The notes beneath the pieces were generated by a model. That model was not told where the DNA came from. It worked only from the letters and a program-made list of their open reading frames with translations, and made no database searches. A DNA stretch of 64,000 nt from Eonycteris spelaea (Eukaryota > Chordata > Mammalia > Chiroptera > Pteropodidae), in the NCBI GenBank assembly GCA_003508835.1, contig PUFA01000316.1, positions 806,001-870,000 on the forward strand. The letters run 5' to 3'. The position numbers were made by a program, and so were the translations under genes. Positions 38,996 to 51,998 of the stretch are shown in pieces; the stretch's first letter is position 1, and each line of letters opens with the position of its first letter.

Positions 38996-40659
38996 ATCTC
39001 CTTTGTATACCTTCCCATAGTAGTACGTAGAACAAGTGTCATTTCTGGGTGATCATGTCTTTTGCAATAATCAGAGATTAGATAGTTCAGCAGGTAGTTG
39101 GTTCATTGTGCCATCGAGAAAACAGTGGGTGACAGGAAAGACAGACAGGAGGCTCTTTGTAAGAGTAATAAGAATTAGAAGGTATTTTGACTTTTCTTCC
39201 TAGAGCATTAGACCCTTGAAGAGGATGCTCAGCTATTCAACAGTCTTAATCCAATTCTTGTTTTAGACATAAGAACACAGGCCGATTCTTTTTTACATCA
39301 TAATGAGCTCATATAGTTTCAAATTCCAGATGCAATGTTATAAGATAAGGAAGCTGAAATTAGAGTCCCGGGCAAATCACTTCTTCATTTGCCTTGAACT
39401 AAACTTCAGTGACCCATAAGCTCTGACCTAACTGAATTTTCTGTCATATTGACTTAAATAAGAGAGCTGTTTTTGGTGATTTTCTTCAACCCTCACCATT
39501 TCACATCTTTACAAGACAACAATTCTTTTTTTTTTTTTTAAGGAATAGGGAAACTTTTTTCTTCTGTAACAGCATAGGGCGTTAAACTGTGTATCTTCTG
39601 ACTTAAAAAAAAAATCTTTCCTTTTTATGTTTTTCTTATTATCTTGGATCATGTCCAGTCTCTAAGGAAATAAACATGTGAAGGAAGAGTTCTGTGGAAT
39701 GTTAACTGCACTAGTATTTTTCTTCTTTTTATCATGCCCCAAGATTCGCCAAAGTTGGTATAAATTCACCATGCCGTCTTTAGAAAGCATAACGGCAAGG
39801 CATTCTTCCAATAGGAGTCGGACTGTAAAAGGTGATTTCCTTTTACTCCATTTGGTTTAAGCCTGTAAAAAGCATTAAGTGAAAAATCTGATATATTTGT
39901 TAGGGTATTTATTGCATTACCAAGTTATATTTTCAGTTCTCAGTGAAAGGTTTATTGAGGACATAAACTTTGAAGAGGTTTTGTTCAGGATTAAAGATAT
40001 ATTATTTTCTTCCCTTTTGGCAAAATAATATCACACAAAATGATGCCTTTCAGGAGCTATTTTTAGCACTGTTTTACAGTTGAGGAACTCACCCTACGAT
40101 TCTGGTGAGGCAGATAACAGCCTCCCAAACCAACCTGAGATGATGAGACTTGTAACTTTGATAGGGTTTTAGAGGAATGAGGACTGTGAAGTTGCCATTT
40201 TCATTAACTCAATTTACCATTATACAGATGCACCAATAAGTTAAACTATTTTTCAGGAGCCTTTTGTAGTGAAAATGTTTTTCACACTGCCCATGTAATT
40301 GGTACTAAATATTTATAACTGATCCATCTGAATGAAAAACATAAATCATTGCTGAAATTTAATGTGTACTGATTTTTTTTAAATTAAGATTTGAATTTAA
40401 ACTCCTGATACAGTTTTTTATCATCAAAAATGAGAGTTGTCTATTTCACATGAAATAGTGATAATCAACTACTTTGAATTCAGGAAAATTGGATAATCTT
40501 TATTCTCTAAATAGCATAAATATCAATAACATCACAGGGGTAGGACATTCACTAACAGTTTACTTTGCTTCACTCTTGATTTCCTAAAAATGTTTGAAAA
40601 CTTGTAAAATAGGTGAAATAATGAGATGTCTATAATCAATTTAAGCAAGTTATGGTAAG

Positions 40660-40800
40660 AAAAGGTCAATCTTCACAGCAGTCCTGTGAAGTAAGAGAGG
40701 GCTATTAATTTTATCCTGATCTATAGCAAGAAGTTGGAAAAGTTACAAGTTTCCTGATGTCCTCCAGGTAATAGTGGAGCTCCAAGTGGGGGAAGAGCAT
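40660..40800 (-). mobile_element. MIR SINE fragment
   Basis: TTCACAGCAGTCCTGTGAAG, then ATTTTATCCTGAT and TAATAGTGGAGCTCCAAG recall MIR in reverse. Diverged. Confidence 0.55.
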
Positions 40801-41734
40801 GTGGTTATGAAGGTCTAGTGTTTATGATTGGATATAGCTGTAAACAAAATAACCAGGAAGTTGGATATCAATTCTGTTGTTTACATATTCTTTGGGTTTT
40901 GAGGATATTTCACACTGACTTGTGAATTTAGAATTTTTTAAAAGTATGCCATAAGTTTTATCCTTCTGGTTATAAGAGTTAATTATGAATGTATTTTTAT
41001 TACTTTAATGAAATAAAATATGATTCTTTCTATTATATTCTCCAGTCAGAGGGTTGAAAAGTAACTATTTGTGCTTCTTCTGCTGTTAATCACATTATTA
41101 AAGCAAAACACTGAACAGAAATTATAGAATCATATCATCACTAGTCTGCTAAATACAGGAATCTGTTAAAAACGTACGTGAGGTACGGTATACAATTTCT
41201 AAAAGGTTTGTATTATCTTGTATAAGAAAAATGTCAATGTTTGGCAAGCTCTAACATATCTTAGAATAATTTTTAAAATTATGTTATTTAAGCATTCAGA
41301 ATTATAGGTTTAGTATATATGGGTTATAATGCTTTTTATAAGCTATTAAAAAATAAAACTTTACAACCCAAAGAAGTCACTGCTACTAGCCACTGGAGAA
41401 GAATCGATGATAACGTTAATCTGGAATCTCTGTAAAAACAATGCATGGAAGTAGTTAACCGATTCCTTCCTATAAGTAGGTTGAATGAAAGCATGATCTA
41501 AGTTTGCGGTCGTTAAGTAAAAATAAGTTTACCTAGGTACACAGGGGTTTTGTTGAAAAGAATATAGCATATGAAGTTCACTTATATTAGTTTTCTCCAT
41601 GACTATTTTATAATATCTACATCAGTGGATTTATGAAGTGTAAATATGAAAATCTACAGCTTCATATTAGAACATGGGAAAGGCTAGTATAATTATGTCA
41701 AAAGTTCACTAGTTTTTAAAAGCCAGCCCTCTCT

Positions 41735-41800
41735 TTTTTTTTTTTATTTAAAGGTGAACCAGTGTCACCCCAATAAATTTAATAATAATACAAAAAGAGT
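41735..41800 (+). mobile_element. Very short L1 3' tail remnant
   Basis: The segment AGTGTCACCCCAATAAATTT followed by AATAATAATAC looks like the last bases of an L1 3' UTR plus tail, next to a T-rich run. Too short for a subfamily call. Confidence 0.4.
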
Positions 41801-42429
41801 GAACTTGAACATTCAAAGACACCTTTTTTCCAGGAAGGGTAGAAAATAGCAATAAATAAAATCAAAGCTAGGAAATTTGGGGTAAATATCTAGCTGAGCT
41901 CTGAAATCCAAAGCAAGAATTTAATATTTACCTTTTTCTAGTCTGCTTTTTGGCAGTTTATAATACCCTTAAGAGTGTCAGTACTAGCATTTTCAAAAAC
42001 TTGATTCATTCACATCCTGCTGAGGGCTCTTCAGCACTTTCTGTACTTTTCCACCAGATCGCGTTTACTGGAAGGGTGGCTGTGTATTGAGTAAGGGTTA
42101 GATCTGGAGGAGACACCTAACAGAGCAGATTAGTATGACTGGCTTTGGAGATTTTTTATCTTGTCCATGTTAAGGCTACACTCTTCTTGTTGTCTTTATT
42201 TAATATAGAGCAGTTGAGGTGTTAACAAGAATATAGAAAGAATGTTCTCTACACAGATAGAGTTCAGAATTAAAGACAAAGATCGAAATATGGAAAAATG
42301 CAAGGCGACCTTATGGAAAACTTTAAAATAACCCAATAATCCCTTTACTAAGTGGGTAACAGACAGTTTGGTATATATGCATTTTAGCAATAAATCTTTG
42401 GCACAACATGTAATGGATTCTAAGATTTA

Positions 42430-42570
42430 AAAGTCAGGAGTCTGGGTACTCCCCATTTTGTAAATATGACCCTTTGATTACCTGAGTTAAATAAAATAAT
42501 ACGTGTGAAAGCACTTCATACAAACTGTAGAGTGCCCTACAAATAGCATTATCATTATATATCATTTTGA
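42430..42570 (+). mobile_element. MIR SINE fragment
   Basis: GTGTGAAAGCACTTCATACA, ACTGTAGAGTGCCCTACAAA and TAGCATTATCATTAT match the sense MIR 3' end. Confidence 0.65.
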
Positions 42571-44287
42571 CAGTCAAGTGAGCTGACCATGATGGGAATG
42601 AGTGTCTGCCAGGGAGAGTGTGTCATTAAAAAGTTTTACTAGAATAGATGAATGAGAATTGAATGATTTTCTATGCATAACAAACATAACCTATTTATGG
42701 AAGCTAATACAAAATGTTATCTGTTTACCTTGAGGGGAGGAATCTCGTTAATTTTATTTATTTGTTTGTTTATTTTATAGCACCGCCTTGACAAGCAAAG
42801 TCTCAGCATTACACAATTCTATGTCTCTTCTTTATTAATGTAGCAAGGTCTTGCCTGTTATTTCATTGCACAGCCCAGTGAACAGAGAAGTTCACTGCAC
42901 AAGCCTACATCTTTCCTTATATTAGTCTTTATTTTCCCTAACAGTTTATTCCAATGTCAGGGATTCCCTTCACATTCTGCTTGGCCAATTACTGACCCTT
43001 CTTTGCAAAATGAATAGATTTGAGCCTATTTTTTAAAAAAAAATAAGTCACTTTTAGAAAAACCGGAGCAGTTTTATGACTGCAGTCCTCCTTCTAGTCA
43101 AAAGCTTTGATAAGAAGGTGATTAAATGAGCATTTTGCTTTTGATGTATAGACAAGAAGGAGCGTTACATCTGACAGATCTGTTCAATGCAGTTGAGGAA
43201 ACAGTCAGACTTATCCTTATGGGTGGGTGGACTTCTTCACAAATCATTTTCAAGAGATCAGCTGTTGTATAATCCAGTGGACAGTGCCCATCTTGGCAAC
43301 TTTGCCACAGAGACAGTATGTGCACTGTCAATGAAAGGATCCCAGCCCTCTGGCTTTGCTCTGTGAAAAGTGTGACAATAAAAAAGCGTGAAGATAGAGA
43401 CCTGCCACTTCACTCGCTCCAGGTCACTCTATTTTCAACTCTTTGAGACAAAGCACACTATTATGCTTCAGACATAGGCCCACAGTGTCTGTAGTTCTAT
43501 ACCATTATAGAATGAAGTAAGAGATATTCTAGAACTTTTTTGCTCCCTTGTGTTTCCTTTTAAGCTTTTATATGGGAATCAGTATTTGCATTGAATGTTC
43601 TAATAAGTAAATTGAACCTACTATACCTCTACCCTTTATGTCCAGCTTTCATGAACTAAAACGTTAATAAATTCCAGTAAAGATATTTATGAAGATATTT
43701 AGAAGTCACCTCTTGGGAACAAAAATGTAACTTGTTCTACAAGCAGGCGTGTCATCAGTTTTAAAAGGAATCTTTTGGAACAGTTTTTTTAAAAAACAAA
43801 AACAAAAACAAAACTTACAGTCCCTGTTTACAAAGTAACTTTAAAAAAACAAGGACCAATTTTCTTTTCACTTCAAAAAAAAAAAAATGACATCCTTTGG
43901 GGGATGTATACTTTGAGGTATTCCTTCAGGACCATGACTTGACCTGAAGGTGGTTTTGCTCAAAAATGATTATTTACTTTTAAAATTTATGTTTCTCATG
44001 TAAGGTAAAATTTCTGTAGGTATAACAATTGACATACTCTGTCCTCAGGCAAACATTTAGTCATTCGATATATGTCATATCCCCACACTGTACAAGAAGC
44101 CATGCCTTATACAAAATAGCCCTTTTCACCTTGCCGTACCCCAGGTCTTCTTTTTTGCACCATCATTTTTATTCTCCACTTTTAATTTTCTCAACTTTGA
44201 CAGTCTCTTTTAGTCTGGCAGAAGACTCTGGATTTGCTCTGCTCTTTGTTTCAGGGTAGCTTAAAAACTTAGGTGAGCTTTTAAGGG

Positions 44288-44314
44288 TTGTTTTTCACTG
44301 TTCATGTTATCTTC

Positions 44315-44370
<56 letters not shown>

Positions 44371-44565
44371 ATACATATATATGTGTGTGTATATATATAT
44401 ATGTATATATGTATATATCTTATATATATGTTGTTTTTTCACTGTTCATGTTATCTTCTTTCATATATATATGTATATATATATGTATATATATATATCT
44501 TCTTTCATCAATATTTTCTTTCATATATATATATTTGTGCAGGTAATTGTGTGTGTGTGTGTGTT
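44288..44565. repeat. (TA)n / (TG)n microsatellite with a duplicated 30-bp unique block
   Basis: A long TA tract (from about 44319 to 44362), then mixed CA/TG/TA tracts. The unique block TTTTTCACTGTTCATGTTAT plus CTTCTTTCATATAT occurs at 44291 and again at about 44435, with a third partial copy (CTTCTTTCAT) near 44499. A TG tract follows at 44550-44565. Confidence 0.95.
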
Positions 44566-45279
44566 TTACATGGATATGGACTAGAAAATGAAGAAACTTC
44601 ATATGATTAGAATCTTAACATTCCATTATTTTCAACTGTATTGAAAGCATTTGTTTGAAAATCATTCATAATATGAGATTCTCTCCACAAACACTCTGAA
44701 TTCAGTAGGCTTGTTCCTCTTCATTGTCATACAGATTTATAATTTAAAATTTTCTTAGTTTTTTCCAAGACAGTTTCCACAAACAACATCTTTTACTTTA
44801 AAAAAAATGAATATGGAATGAACATGATGGTCTCCTGTTCCACATACCCTGCCAGGCGTATGTGACTTTCATTAACACAGCTTACTGAGTACACCTCCGA
44901 GCTAATAGGCACAGCCCTGACAGCCTGAGGTGGATCCCTACTCAGTGACCTGAGATTGAGCTCTGAAATGACAGGAGGGCCTCACCATTGGCAGTAGCAT
45001 CTTCCCATTTGCCAGAACATCCCTTGAGGCATGGGGCCTCCTCCCCCAAGACATGGAAGTCCCAGTGTCAGCCACTCACAGGGGGTCAGCACTCTACTTC
45101 TAATGCCCGAAGGTTCTATGTGGAAAACGTGTCATGCTCCATTTCTCTAAACTACTCTCTCCACTTAATTCCCTTGACAAGTCTCCCTGACCGTACCCTG
45201 TCACATCTCTACATGGACTGGTGTCCATCCTTCTTGATCAAGATCTGGAGTCATCAGAAAAAAATGCTCCTGTGTTCCT

Positions 45280-45445
45280 TTATTAACCCTTCCCACCCCC
45301 AACCTCTTTAAACCACTGCTCACTTTTCTGTTTCTATAATTTTGCCTTTTCCAGAATGTCATGTAAATGAAATTATATAGTATGTAGCCTTTGGCTTCTC
45401 TTACCTAGGATGATGCATTTGAAATTCATCTATAAAATTGAGTAG
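45280..45445 (-). mobile_element. L1M 3' fragment, antisense
   Basis: It shares TTTTGCCTTTTCCAGAATG and the following bases with the L1 fragment ending near 12800, and represents the next part of the same kind of element. Confidence 0.65.
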
Positions 45446-45839
45446 TGAAGTTAACATTAGCCTGGAACAATTTCAGTCAGCTAGTGTTTAAACTTAAAAG
45501 AAGTGGCCTAAAAGTATTAGTTAAAAGAAAGAAAAAAAAAAAAAAACAGGCAAAGAAACAGAGGCAAACACTGATTTAGTGATGATTCCTGGGAGAAAGA
45601 CCTAAAAATTACAAGTGTAGATGATTTTATAGTAACTAATTAGATTGTGGAGATGATAAATTTACACCTCTAATGGGGAGAAAAGTCTCTACTACTGCCA
45701 TTAAAAATCACCTGAAATATTGGATAAAATACCACAAGCACATCCATCCAAATGTATACACATAGCGAACCAAGAAGAAAATAAGTGAAATCTCCATGGA
45801 TAAGAGTGAAGAAACCAGAGTGATAAATGAGTGCTAAAG

Positions 45840-47303
45840 TTGTAGCTTCCTTAGCAATGTTGCTAATGCAGCCACTTGGGGGTTAGGAAACAAGGCTTTG
45901 GTATGAGAAAGGTGAAGTATAGGAATTTAGATTTCCTATGTAAAGTCAAGACCCTCAAAACACTTCAGCCTCAGTATGGCTGGCTCAAAAAAAAAAAAAA
46001 AATTGACTCCAGCAAAGAGAGACTGCAAAAACAATTATTTATGTTGGCCTTGATGCTGTATGGGGATGAAAATGTCTCCCCTGAGAATTCTACAGTGATT
46101 TACATTTGTATAACTCCCATGGTCCCAGACACCAACAGAAAGAACTTGGAGTACCTGTTTGTCGAGAGAGCCCCAGGACTCATGGCAGAAGCAAAAGAAA
46201 ATTCCTATGGAGAAAGATATTCTCAACCCAGGCCCTTCAGGATTCCCATAGATTAACATTAGCCAAGCATGAGCTCACAATTTAGAATTATAAAACATAT
46301 GAGAAAAAGTCAAAGGTCAGCTACACAAGCAACAAAATAGGACTACCCCCTCACACAGAACTTCAGATATTGAGAATTATGAGACATAGAACACAACTAC
46401 ATTTAAAATGTAAAGAAATAAAAGATCAAAATTTGAACAAGAAACCATCAAAAATGAACACATACATTTGTCAAAGACTTAAAAAGAACTTGTAAGAACA
46501 AAAATGAACTGCGAAAACAGCACTATTAGATGCAACTGTTTAAAGAATTAGTTGAACTGAGAGACGGCTCTGAAATAATTACCTTGAATGGAGAACAGAG
46601 GGACTAATAGATGGAAAATATGAAAGAGTAAAGATGTAGAAAATTTAATAAGATGGCATTACTTGGACTTCTAACATGAGAAAAGAGAGAGAACTGGGTA
46701 AGGAGAATATTTGAAAAGTAATGGCTGAGTTTTTTTCCAAAACTGATGAAAAACATGAAGCTTCAAATTCGCTATGAATTCTGAGCAGGTTAAATCAAAA
46801 GAATACCTTACACTGCAATCGCAGAACTATATGGAGGAAGAGAAGAGCTAACGGGCTGCAAAAACACAAGCCTGTGAAATAATATCTTTAGAGTTAAGGG
46901 AAAAAACTTTGAATCTAGAATTTATCCTCAGCCAGCTATTATCCTATAATGAAAACAAAACAGAATTTGCCACTAAATTCTGTCATCATGGAAAGAACTT
47001 CTGAAGTTTGTATTTCAGATTAAAAAAATAATAATAATCTGAGAAAGAATGTCTGAAATATGAGAAGAAATATGACTCAATAAATGATAAACATAGGTAA
47101 AGCTAAATAATAATATCAATACCAGTGTTTAATCTGTGTCCTTAAAAAGCATAGAAAACAGAGATAAATTATTAGATAATGACATGAGAGATGGGATTAG
47201 TGTCAGCAGAATTAAAGTGTCCTGATGTTCTTGTACTTTGTCAGGAGGTTCAAGATAAAGATAAAGTTTAACTCTAAACTTTAAATAGTTAAAGTTAAAT
47301 ATT
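45840..47303 (+). mobile_element. Degenerate L1M/HAL1-like 5' part (5' UTR and ORF1), sense
   Basis: 46110-46260 looks like an L1M 5' UTR (GTCCCAGACACCAACAG, AAAGAAAATTCCTATGGAG, AGGATTCCCATAGATTAACA). 46540-46970 corresponds to the coiled-coil and RNA-binding part of ORF1, with words such as AGATGGAAAATATGAAAGAG and AATGGCTGAGTTTTTTTCC. Frames are broken. It is split from its 3' continuation at 49689 by the PTP4A1 retrocopy. The left limit is uncertain and may reach 45520. Confidence 0.75.
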
Positions 47304-47310
47304 AAAAAGT

Positions 47311-49681
47311 TAAGAAGCCATTTGCTTGGAGAACTGAGGGTATAAAGTATGGAAGTTCCTTCTGATATCCTTTATGATTAAAAAAAAAAAATTAAACCAA
47401 CTTATTCCAGAAGAGGACACCATTGGCCACAGACTGGGTGGTCCTGTGGCATCCTTGGCTCCATATTTATTAAGTGTCAGAAGGGCAGTGGAGATTATTG
47501 CCAGGAACACGGTATAACCTCTATACAGATGAGTGAAACTATAGAAATTCATTACTATTCCACAAAGAAGCTCCATAAGAGGAGTTAACTAGGACACAGG
47601 AGGACTGACTTAAAATCAGGAAAGCATTTTACAAGAGTTCTGACCTAGATGGGCTAAACCTGGGGGAACTTTCTTTCCATCGCCTCATTACTGGATTAAA
47701 GAGCTGCTACTGTTTGCTGGGAGGTTCGTTTCACTTCCCATTACTCCCAGCCTCACACTCAAAGCACTGAGAATTTCAAGTGCAGTATATTGAAGTAGAC
47801 TTCAGTTTCTTTACATCATTCTTTACGTCACTTCTGTATTCTGTATTGAAATATTTCAATTCTTTCATAATCCTATGTTTAACTAAATTGGCTCAAATGA
47901 ACGAACCAATCTTGTGAAGTCAGACACAGACAGTCCCACCTGTGCGACCTTAAGCAAATTTATAGAGAAACCTAAAAAGTGTGGCATTACCACAATAGTA
48001 AGGATATGTGAAGCACCTTACAAAACTGCTCTTGTGGAGCAAGAAGGTATCAGGTTCTGGACCGGCTATCTGGTGGTGCCCTGCCATCCAACCAGGCTGC
48101 CTATGTCTTAAAAATGAAGTTTCTGAAGAACCTAGTTGTTGCATTATTGTCATCATGGTGCAGGTCTTGGGAGAGCTCTAATACTTGTTGCCCTGCATTG
48201 AAGGTAGTGAAATATGAAGATGCAATAAATTCATAAGACAAAGTAGAGTGGAGCTAAAAGTAATCAACTTTCATATTTGTAGAATATTGTCCTAAAATGC
48301 ACCTACATGTCAAAGATACCAGTAGTCCTGGAAATTAACCACTGCAGTCAATAAAACTGGATTGCCTGATGTTACTGCCTTGGAAATGGAACTTAAGATG
48401 GATCCAATTTATCATAACTATTAGCCAACATGTAGGCTTGGTGAATGATAAGTGTAAAGAAGTTTTCATAGGAGTATTGATAAGCAGTTTAATCAGACCT
48501 CAAGCTTGGCAGAATTTCAGCCTCTGCGTTTGGATTATGATCAACCTTTTTTAGAAACATAGCAGAAAATTCTTGCTGTTCAGCATTTAAAGCATGCTTA
48601 TCATTTTTATCAATTGACCTTTCCTGAAACCATGCAATATTGAGTTATGTCTTCTTCAAATCTATGCCCGTGCCAGAATCTTGTCAAGCTATAAGAAATT
48701 TAGAGACATTGGGTGCCAAAATACCCAACAATATTTGTGTGTTTTTAATATCATACAAAATTAAAATCTCAGGAACTATGAAAAATAGATCTTTTGTGGT
48801 TTACCCCTTCAGTCATTTCAAACATTGATAGTAGGACGTATATAGCTCTTTGCCTGCTACTTTACGTTTCTATCTCCTATACTTAAAACGATGTACATCA
48901 CGTTTGTGTAACTACTGATTTTGTTGGCTTTTGACCCAGTCTTTTGATGATTTTTAAAATGTCTTTCTATAAATCTTATTTTGTACAGTTATAAAAACCT
49001 CGATTTTGAAAATCACAAACCTCTGGTGGAAGAGTTCATGTAAAATCCACATGTCCAGAACCACTTATTTTAATGTCTACTGACAAACATCTTAAAACTA
49101 ATTTTAAGTTTGCACTTTGGAGTGCAACTCAAGAGAGGGCCTGAAAAGAGAGTGGGAGTGAGCTATTATTTTTAGCAAAATGGTTTGCTTGTCTTATATA
49201 GGACATATAGAATATGCCCTTTAGTAAATATTTTTAAAAGTAGATATGCTTTGTTTTTGTAGCTAAAATAATTCTTAATCATAAAATTTCTGCAAATTTT
49301 ATAATTTTCCCCATTTTTATTGGAATTTGTTTGCCAACTTTTATTAGAAGTGTGATTTTTTTCCTTCTCTCCCAATCTTTTATGCAAAAAAGAGAAGTTA
49401 GTTTCTACTAATGAATTCAGCAGACACCTAATATTTTATATTCCTGTTGAGCTCTGTAACTTAATATTTGTATACTTGGCAATTTCTTATGTAATTCATA
49501 AAATGGTGCTGTGTATTGATGTTAATTCAATCATATATTTATATTGTCGGGAATGTATGATTATAGTTCTTTGGGAGAAATAATTTGTCAGTGTCCACCA
49601 GCTTGTAAAAATTTAGTCTGAGTGTTTAAACATCGAAATAAATACTAAATGCCAAAAAAAAAAAAAGAAAGAAAAGAAAGA
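47311..49681 (+). pseudogene. PTP4A1P: PTP4A1 (PRL-1 phosphatase) processed pseudogene
   Basis: An intronless, disabled copy of the PRL-1 dual-specificity phosphatase mRNA. The coding relic runs from a mutated start (TTG at 47888) to TAA at 48352-48354. It gives ATLSKFIEKPKKCGITTIV and RICEAPYKTALVEQEGI, close to the N-terminal half of PTP4A1. It then gives EEPSCCIIV, matching the segment before the catalytic loop, and later FIRQ and SNQLSYL. Damage includes in-frame stops, deletions after the N-terminus and in the DWPFDD region, loss of the catalytic HC motif, and a changed C-terminal prenylation box. About 1.3 kb of 3' UTR follows, with AATAAA at 49637-49642 and a poly(A) from 49654. A possible target-site duplication, AAAAAGT, lies at 47304-47310 and 49682-49688. 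It would put about 570 nt of 5' UTR in the copy, but that 5' part is inferred. PTP4A1 fits better than PTP4A2 because of the IVR/CEA and TALVE residues. Confidence 0.88.
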
Positions 49682-49688
49682 AAAAAGT

Positions 49689-50460
49689 AATCACTAAACA
49701 TGTGGAAATAGAATATATACCTTCTAAAACAGAAGATGGAAATGTTGACTTTTAAACTCAATCCAAAAGAAGGCATAAAAAGAAAAAAAAAAAGGTGAAG
49801 CAGATCAAAGAGAATGCAAGATTAAGATGATAGCAGTAATTCTAAATATATCAGTAATCACGAATGTAAATGGACTAAAATTTCTTCTTATACAATGGGA
49901 ATTATTTAATTAGATAAGTATTAAACTAAGCTGTATAGTTTTATGAAAGAGACACTTTAAAATTATGGATATGTAGCATTAAAAAGTAGGATAACAAAAG
50001 GTATGCCAAGCAAATATCAAACAAGGGAAAGCAGAGGTCATCAAATTAATATGAGAACAAAGCTTTATTAAAGATAAAAGGGGTCACTACAGAAGGATCG
50101 ATGACCTAATTTACCAAGAAGAGATAACAGTGCTAAATTGTTATGCATTTAATTACTCAGCTTTAGAATATATAAAACAAAAATTGGTGAAATTACAAGG
50201 AAGATTTAAAAATATACCATCATAATAGGAGAGGGCAAACAACCACCTACAATCATTCTGACATTCTGATAAGGTGCACTTATAGCTTGGGATAAAACTT
50301 CCAAGTAAGACATCGCCAAGTATTGTATCTCAGACAACTTGAATGGACTCAAAAAGTGGTACTGATAATGACAAAAAGAATCTGATGTCAAAAACGCATG
50401 TGAAGAATGAAATAAAAGTAGTTCTTGAAATGAAAGTGAGGAAATAGCAAACTTTCTAAA
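49689..50460 (+). mobile_element. Continuation of the degenerate L1 (ORF2 endonuclease region), sense
   Basis: After the retrocopy the L1 resumes with the ORF1-ORF2 spacer (AATCCAAAAGAAGGCATAAA) and then the endonuclease domain (ATGTAAATGGACTAAAAT, AAGAGATAACAGTGCTAAAT). The sequence is heavily diverged and ends before the reverse transcriptase. Confidence 0.75.
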
Positions 50461-51574
50461 TTAAAATTATGTATAATTTAAATATTTATATATAAACTGA
50501 ATATCAAAATAAACATTTTATTATTGCATTGACATTCAAGTTTAGTCAGTTTGGAAGATGGGAAATGAGATTGTCTTATATTAGTGAATTCCTTATATTA
50601 GGTGTATATGTGTTAAATGTGATCAACAATCTATTGTAAAAACAATGATACAATTATAAATATTTATGATTTTTCAAAATAGTGAAACTATGCTTCAAGT
50701 ATGATTCATGGCTTATGGAGCTGGAGGGATGACAGACATAATGTGGTTCATCGCACTTGTAATAGAGTCAAGACTAAAACTCAGATCTAGTCTCAATGTG
50801 GCATTGCTGGGTTTTCTTTTTATCAAAGCTATATAAAATTAATACCAACGTGTTTTTCACCATGATTATATATAAATTGTGCATTCAATCTAAGTGCAAT
50901 TTTTTACCATAAAGTCTACCTACCTCAAACTTTGCATTTGATAGTTTAAAAATGTTAATGAGAGTTTATAATAGTGAGAGTGTCTAGGAAGAAGGAATAA
51001 TTTGGATAGCCCTGGCCCCTCTTAAAGAAAAGGGGGAAAAATGGTAGAGAACTTGGAGAATGCCTTCTTTTCCTGCAGACAGATTTCTCTTTGCCAGGTC
51101 GAGACATTTAAAACCAATCCACAGATCAGTTTAAAAAACAACCACCACCAAACAAAAACAGCCATTGCAGCAGCCAGACACTGAACCTATCTGTGAGACC
51201 TTCACGTGTGGATATAGAGAGAAGGTCTCTTAGATTGGATCTTTGGAGTAATACTTTTCCTAGCTCTTTTTTTCTTTTTCTTCCTCTACCCAAATCCTTT
51301 ACCTCCTTTCCTTTCCTCACTCCAAATCCTCCCCACCCCTATCACAATTTTAAATCAATACTAAAGGGCTGCTTGAGAAGGGGGATGGGGGAGTTGTTGG
51401 TCATTGAGGAAAGATGTGTATTGGCTGTGTGTTTATTGCTTCAAGGCTTTTGAACTGATACCCACTGGTATGTTGCGATTTTCTTCAGTCTTTTGGCTGC
51501 CTTGTTGCAGAAACTCCGGAATCTGTGGGTAAAGCCTTTACAAACAATCGGAGAGCATTGCAAATACAAACTAT

Positions 51575-51835
51575 TTTGTTTATTTATTTAAACATTTTTT
51601 ATTTCTCAATTATAGTTGACATTTAATATTAAATTAGTTGCAGGTGTACAACTAAACATAGTGATTAGACAGTCATGTAATTATGAAATGATCTCATTAA
51701 TAAGTCTGGTCCACACCTGGCACCCTATATAGTTATTATAATGTTATTGACTATATTCCCTGTGCTGTACTTTACATCCCCCAAGCCATTTTAGAGTTAA
51801 TTCTGTATAGGTTTGAATCTTTTTTTGACCTGCTA
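51575..51835 (-). mobile_element. L1 3' UTR fragment, antisense
   Basis: It aligns with the 3' UTR of the L1 at 845-1060, sharing the TGCAGGTGTACA-like word, the TAGTGATTAGACA-like word and TGCTGTACTTTACATCCC. Only the 3' end is present. Confidence 0.8.
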
Positions 51836-51884
51836 ATTAAGCAATCTACTACCTTCTCTGACTCCCACTTGGCTTCCACTGCTG

Positions 51885-51998
51885 TTAGATGAGAACAGGA
51901 TTACCTTATTGGACTGTAATAAATGAGAGAATGCAAAAACTAAGTAGGAAAGTGCTTGACACATGTTCGACTATCCATTAATGGTAGCCATTATTAGG
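51885..51998 (+). mobile_element. MIR SINE fragment
   Basis: TAAATGAGAGAATGCAAAAA, GTGCTTGACACATGTTCGAC and TGGTAGCCATTATTAGG resemble the sense MIR 3' end. Confidence 0.6.

Noticed and set aside
45876..46256. 126-codon open frame on the + strand
   Set aside because: It overlaps an L1M 5' UTR-like region and an A run. It is remnant sequence, not a gene.
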